From Mogibacterium sp. (lineage in GTDB: Bacteria > Bacillota_A > Clostridia > Peptostreptococcales > Anaerovoracaceae): a DNA stretch of 8,118 nucleotides. Of this stretch, positions 6,008 through 8,118 are shown in pieces (position 1 is the first letter of the stretch; every line of letters starts with the position of its first letter). The stretch is from positions 1 to 8,118 of the forward strand of contig JAFUGO010000061.1 of NCBI GenBank assembly GCA_017469325.1. The letters run 5' to 3'. The translations under genes and the position numbers were made by a program. The notes below the pieces were generated by a model. The model saw nothing but the letters and a program-made list of their open reading frames with translations. It did no database searches and was not told the DNA's origin.

Positions 6008-6036
6008 ATTCTAATATAGCCGTTCGCCTATGTCAA
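6008..6036 (-). promoter_or_regulatory. hipBA operon promoter
   Basis: On the minus strand there is a perfect -35 TTGACA (6031-6036), a 17-bp spacer and a -10 TAGAAT (6008-6013), with transcription expected to start near 6001 and leave a leader of about 100 nt before hipB. Operator 3 occupies the spacer. No other convincing promoter is visible between the hairpin at 5659 and the tautomerase gene, so this promoter probably serves all four genes. Confidence 0.8.
6016..6031. promoter_or_regulatory. putative HipB operator 3 (inside the promoter)
   Basis: Core ATAGCCGTTCGCCTAT, one mismatch in the right arm compared with the other copies. It fills the 17-bp spacer between the -35 and -10 of the hip promoter and touches the last base of the -35, so occupancy should block RNA polymerase directly. 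The mismatch predicts weaker binding here unless helped by the two flanking sites. Confidence 0.75.
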
Positions 6037-6074
6037 ATGCAAAGGCAGATCATTCAATTAGAGACATCCACGTA

Positions 6075-6145
6075 TCAAGCGCAGGATTTTTTGCTTACAA
6101 AAAACACATCCCTGCGTCAAGCGCAGGATTTCTGCTTACAAAAAA
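6075..6145. repeat. two-copy direct repeat, 42-bp spacing
   Basis: Two copies of a 29-30 base unit beginning TCAAGCGCAGGATTT and ending GCTTACAAAAA occur at 6075-6104 and 6117-6145. They differ only around the T-run. The second copy forms a hairpin with the bases just before it (CCTGCG 6111-6116 / CGCAGG 6122-6127), and its A-run supplies the T-run of the trxA terminator on the minus strand. I see no gene here. It may be a partial duplication of a terminator-proximal unit or a remnant of a dispersed repeat. Confidence 0.75.
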
Positions 6146-6167
6146 GCTCCCGGGATCCGGGAGCTTT
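6140..6167 (-). terminator. trxA intrinsic terminator
   Basis: On the minus strand AAAGCTCCCGG pairs perfectly with CCGGGAGCTTT around a 3-nt loop (arms 6157-6167 and 6143-6153) and continues into a T-run (6145-6140). It begins 22 bp after the trxA stop codon. The plus-strand reading has only a weak T-run, so it acts mainly for trxA. Confidence 0.88.
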
Positions 6168-6189
6168 CCTTGTCGTTGTATGCTGTGTT

Positions 6190-6492
6190 TTACAGGAGCG
6201 CCTCCAGCTGTGCCTTCTGCATCAGTCCAGGCTGCTTGTAAGTGATCTCGCCGTTCTTAACTACCATGATTGTAGGGATGCTTGTGATGCCGAGCGACAT
6301 AGCTACTGCAACAGCATTGTCGACGTTGAGCTTGCAGAACTTTACATCAGTTCTTTCCTCTGAAAGCTGCTCAACGATAGGGCCCTGCATCTTGCAAGGA
6401 CCGCACCAGTCTGCGTAGAAGTCTACCAGTACTGTGCCCTCTGCCTGCATTACTTCCTGTTCATAAGTATCATTAGTAAGTTCTACGATCAT
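6190..6492 (-). CDS. trxA: thioredoxin
   Basis: A 100-residue cytosolic thioredoxin, the dithiol carrier that reduces protein disulfides and is recycled by thioredoxin reductase. The active site WCGPC lies at residues 29-33 after the strand VLVDFYAD, and the conserved cis-proline is P73 in SIPT. It has the usual core (FCKLNVDNA, then TIMVVKNGE). The C-terminal part is slightly short, and the usual glycine after the last strand is not in its common context (YKQPGLMQ), so it is a somewhat divergent member. An excellent AAGGAGG (6500-6506) sits seven bases before the ATG. The gene has its own promoter and terminator and appears monocistronic; no reductase gene is nearby. Confidence 0.94.
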   Translation of the reverse strand: MIVELTNDTYEQEVMQAEGTVLVDFYADWCGPCKMQGPIVEQLSEERTDVKFCKLNVDNAVAVAMSLGITSIPTIMVVKNGEITYKQPGLMQKAQLEALL

Positions 6493-6542
6493 TTTATTTC
6501 CTCCTTGTAAGGTGTAGCATCTTGTTTCTCGTTAACGAAGTC

Positions 6543-6551
6543 AGTATACCA
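6543..6551 (-). promoter_or_regulatory. trxA extended -10 promoter
   Basis: Minus-strand TGGTATACT gives a TGn extension and a -10 TATACT, the same hexamer as at ecfA1. No good -35 is found at 16-18 bp; a TTGACC lies only 7 bp upstream and is too close. Transcription would start near 6536, leaving a leader of about 44 nt that contains the palindrome TCGTTAACGA. Confidence 0.5.
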
Positions 6552-6612
6552 CATCGGTCAATCGATATGTGTAGTATTAATGAATGCTTTGGAAGTCTGC
6601 CGATTCTCTATT

Positions 6613-6828
6613 GTATGGCTGGTCTGTATGCCAGGCGAAGCGGTAAAGGCATTTCGCACATACAGAGTATGGTTGCCCCGTATGCCAAGCGACGTGGAAA
6701 AGGCATTTCGCACATACAGAGTATGGTCACGCTGTATGCCAAGAGGCGCGGGAAACACCTTTCACACATACAGAGTATGGCTGACCTGTATGCCAAACAG
6801 TGTGAAATGGGGTGTTTGGCATATAAAT
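6613..6828. repeat. 54-bp tandem repeat, about 3.5 copies
   Basis: Units start with GTATGG at 6613, 6667, 6721 and 6775, exactly 54 bp apart, each with GTATGCC 13 bp later. Units 1 and 2 differ at about 8 of 54 positions and units 2 and 3 at about 12. The fourth keeps only its first ~25 bases and then diverges. Each junction carries a small hairpin, CATAC-AGA-GTATG. Because 54 is a multiple of three, several frames stay open and show 18-residue periodic peptides. None has a convincing ribosome binding site, so I treat the stretch as non-coding. Confidence 0.88.
6789..6823. repeat. palindrome closing the tandem repeat array
   Basis: The last repeat unit turns into a perfect inverted repeat: TATGCCAAACA (6789-6799) and TGTTTGGCATA (6813-6823), 11-bp arms around a 13-nt loop. 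Units 1 and 2 keep only a 5-bp version (ATGCC/GGCAT), so the long arm is special to the end of the array. Confidence 0.7.
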
Positions 6829-6840
6829 CTGTTATAAGTT

Positions 6841-7065
6841 GGCAATTCTGCCGGGGCTATCAAAGCACGCACGAGAGCACCGCATATTGCGAGCATCAAT
6901 ATCTCGTGCGCGCTCAAAGACGCATTGTCATTACAGGATCGCACGGCATTGACCAATTGCCTTTTTCGGGCCGCCCTCCTGTGGGCTCCCCGGGTCTGCT
7001 TAACCGAATCGTTTGCCGAAAGGCTATTTACACACAAATCTGTACTTGTCCCCGGCAGAATTGCC
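6841..7065. repeat. 225-bp element bounded by perfect 16-bp inverted repeats
   Basis: GGCAATTCTGCCGGGG (6841-6856) returns as its exact reverse complement at 7050-7065. Inside are further hairpins, the largest at 6868-6910, plus a GCC-GAAA-GGC tetraloop hairpin near 7014-7023. No open frame inside looks like a protein. On the plus strand TGTTATAAG (6830-6838) could serve as an extended -10 with a start just inside the left arm. It could be a miniature mobile element or a structured RNA; no clear target-site duplication flanks it. Confidence 0.7.
6868..6910. other. nested hairpin inside the inverted-repeat element
   Basis: CGCACGAGA (6868-6876) pairs with TCTCGTGCG (6902-6910), and within the loop ATATTG can pair with CAATAT. 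The two stems compete for one T, so either a long stem with a small inner stem or a shifted form is possible. It stands near the left end of the 6841-7065 element. Confidence 0.6.
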
Positions 7066-7230
7066 CGCCCGGAGCGTGAGTGACCGCCGGTACTTAGCGA
7101 CTGACTAGCAGCATTGCGCGGAGCTCAGATAACAAAAGCGGAGCGCACTGTCGCTGCGACGGCAGAGCTTAGTACCGCTGCGAGGAACGCGAGCGAAAGC
7201 GGGCGACAGAAAGGAATTACTGCCGGGGAC
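7048..7230. repeat. 183-bp element with 11-bp inverted repeat ends and internal stems
   Basis: GTCCCCGGCAG (7048-7058) pairs with CTGCCGGGGAC (7220-7230), and the pairing extends imperfectly through AATT. The left arm overlaps the right end of the 6841-7065 element, so one motif is shared by both. Further in are CGGTACTTAGC/GCTTAGTACCG (7088-7098/7167-7177, one mismatch) and, within that, TGCGC/GCGCA (7115-7119/7143-7147) and GTCG/CGAC (7150-7160). The stems are nested in the order expected of a branched RNA or cruciform. I cannot match it to a known RNA family. Confidence 0.65.
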
Positions 7231-7244
7231 GTAGTTGTGAGCAC

Positions 7245-7270
7245 AAAAAAGGCACCGCCGAAGCGGTGCC
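7245..7270 (-). terminator. tuf intrinsic terminator
   Basis: On the minus strand GGCACCGC pairs with GCGGTGCC around a UUCG tetraloop and is followed by six T. It lies 15 bp beyond the tuf stop codon. Confidence 0.95.
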
Positions 7271-7285
7271 ATCTGTTTGTTGAAA

Positions 7286-8118
7286 TTATTCAATGATCTC
7301 TGTTACAACGCCGGATCCTACTGTTCTGCCGCCTTCACGAATAGCGAATCTCAGTCCCTCTTCGATAGCGATCGGTGTGATCAGCTCGATCTCCATTACT
7401 ACGTTGTCGCCAGGCATGCACATCTCTGTGCCTTCCGGAAGGTGAAGATCGCCTGTTACGTCTGTTGTTCTGAAATAGAACTGTGGTCTGTAGCCGTTGA
7501 AGATCGGTGTGTGTCTTCCGCCTTCTTCTTTCTTAAGTACGGATACCTGTCCCTTGAACTTTGTGTGCGGGTGGATAGTACCAGGCTTTGCGAGAACCTG
7601 TCCTCTTTCGATCTCTGTTCTCTGTACGCCTCTCAGAAGGGCTCCGATGTTGTCGCCTGTCTCAGCTTCGTCCAGTGTCTTTCTGAACATCTCTACGCCT
7701 GTTACGACTACTTTTCTCTTCTCTTCTGTCAGTCCTACGATCTCTACTTCGTCGCCTGTGTGGAGCATTCCTCTCTCAACTCTTCCTGTTGCTACTGTTC
7801 CACGGCCTGTGATCGAGAATACGTCCTCTACCGGCATCAGGAACGGCTGGTCGTTTTCTCTTTCAGGTTCAGGGATGTAGCTGTCTACTGCTTCCATCAG
7901 CTCTACTACTGCGTCTGCCCACTCTCCTGTTGGATCTTCGAGTGCCTTAAGTGCGGATCCTCTGATGATCGGTGTGTCGTCGCCAGGGAATTCATACTCG
8001 TCGAGAAGTTCTCTTACTTCCATCTCTACGAGATCTAGCAGCTCCTCGTCGTCTACCATGTCACACTTGTTCAGGAATACGATGATGTATGGTACGCCTA
8101 CCTGTCTTGACAGGAGGA
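7286..8118 (-). CDS. tuf: translation elongation factor Tu, partial (N-terminus outside the window)
   Basis: EF-Tu delivers aminoacyl-tRNA to the ribosomal A site with GTP hydrolysis. The frame runs off the right edge, and 276 residues are visible of a protein normally near 395-400. The first visible residues, [19 protein letters not shown], include the guanine-specificity motif NKCD; SAL (RGSALKAL) about 35 residues later is the other base-contacting motif. The beta-barrel domains II and III follow (from about [20 protein letters not shown] and [18 protein letters not shown]), and the protein ends [11 protein letters not shown]. The P-loop and switch regions are beyond the edge. Near-invariant sequence makes the identity certain. 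The promoter and any partner genes (fusA, rpsG) lie outside the window. Confidence 0.98.
   Translation of the reverse strand, partial: LLSRQVGVPYIIVFLNKCDMVDDEELLDLVEMEVRELLDEYEFPGDDTPIIRGSALKALEDPTGEWADAVVELMEAVDSYIPEPERENDQPFLMPVEDVFSITGRGTVATGRVERGMLHTGDEVEIVGLTEEKRKVVVTGVEMFRKTLDEAETGDNIGALLRGVQRTEIERGQVLAKPGTIHPHTKFKGQVSVLKKEEGGRHTPIFNGYRPQFYFRTTDVTGDLHLPEGTEMCMPGDNVVMEIELITPIAIEEGLRFAIREGGRTVGSGVVTEIIE

Noticed and set aside
5936..6031. CRISPR-like array: three repeats with 23-bp spacers
   Set aside because: The repeats are short palindromes of 16-20 bp overlapping a promoter, the number is only three and there are no cas genes. An operator array ahead of hipB explains them.
6613..6828. 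CRISPR array in the 54-bp repeats
   Set aside because: The units are contiguous tandem repeats that diverge along their whole length, without unique spacers between conserved repeats.
6522..7079. Plus-strand 185-codon frame with four 18-residue repeats
   Set aside because: It starts at TTG inside the trxA leader without a ribosome binding site, and its openness is explained by the 54-bp period being a multiple of three. It then runs into the inverted-repeat elements with no family resemblance.
7105..7293. Minus-strand 62-codon frame between tuf and the repeat region
   Set aside because: It runs through the tuf terminator and the inverted-repeat stems, has no ribosome binding site and looks compositionally random.

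Overview
Every gene I can support lies on the minus strand, so the window is read from its right end to its left. Strong AGGAGG-type ribosome binding sites, a group II ECF transporter energising module, the EF-Tu sequence and GC-rich intrinsic terminators all suggest an anaerobic Firmicute of the class Clostridia. I cannot name the genus.

Layout from right to left. (1) tuf (EF-Tu), cut by the window edge, ends in a textbook UUCG terminator. (2) About 700 bases without a gene follow (6546-7244). They hold a 54-bp tandem repeat, a palindrome closing that repeat, and about 390 bp of nested inverted repeats in which one 16-18 bp motif occurs three times in alternating orientation. (3) trxA (thioredoxin) stands alone with its own extended -10 promoter and terminator. 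(4) A short spacer contains a 42-bp-spaced direct repeat, then a control region with three near-identical palindromes spaced exactly 39 bp apart. One of these lies between the -35 and -10 of a consensus promoter. (5) That promoter drives hipB, hipA, an ornithine cyclodeaminase/mu-crystallin family gene and a small 4-oxalocrotonate tautomerase family gene. All four are packed as one operon; hipA and the cyclodeaminase-like gene overlap by 17 bp. (6) An intergenic region holds an AT-rich 12-bp inverted repeat, a second consensus promoter with the same hexamers as the hip promoter, a terminator about 57 nt downstream of it, and an extended -10 abutting the next gene. (7) ecfA1, ecfA2, ecfT and trmB form a second operon. 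trmB is interrupted by an in-frame TAG after 104 codons, although the family sequence resumes directly after the stop.

How the genes work together. EcfA1, EcfA2 and EcfT form the shared ATPase/transmembrane module that powers vitamin- or metal-binding S components encoded elsewhere. HipB and HipA form a kinase toxin-antitoxin pair, probably autorepressed through the three palindromes. The unusual point is that this pair sits in front of, and is translationally interlocked with, two metabolic enzyme genes whose substrate is not evident. The most notable observations are this four-gene hip operon with its evenly spaced operators, the promoter-to-terminator cassette ahead of ecfA1, the broken trmB, and the unexplained inverted-repeat/tandem-repeat region between trxA and tuf.
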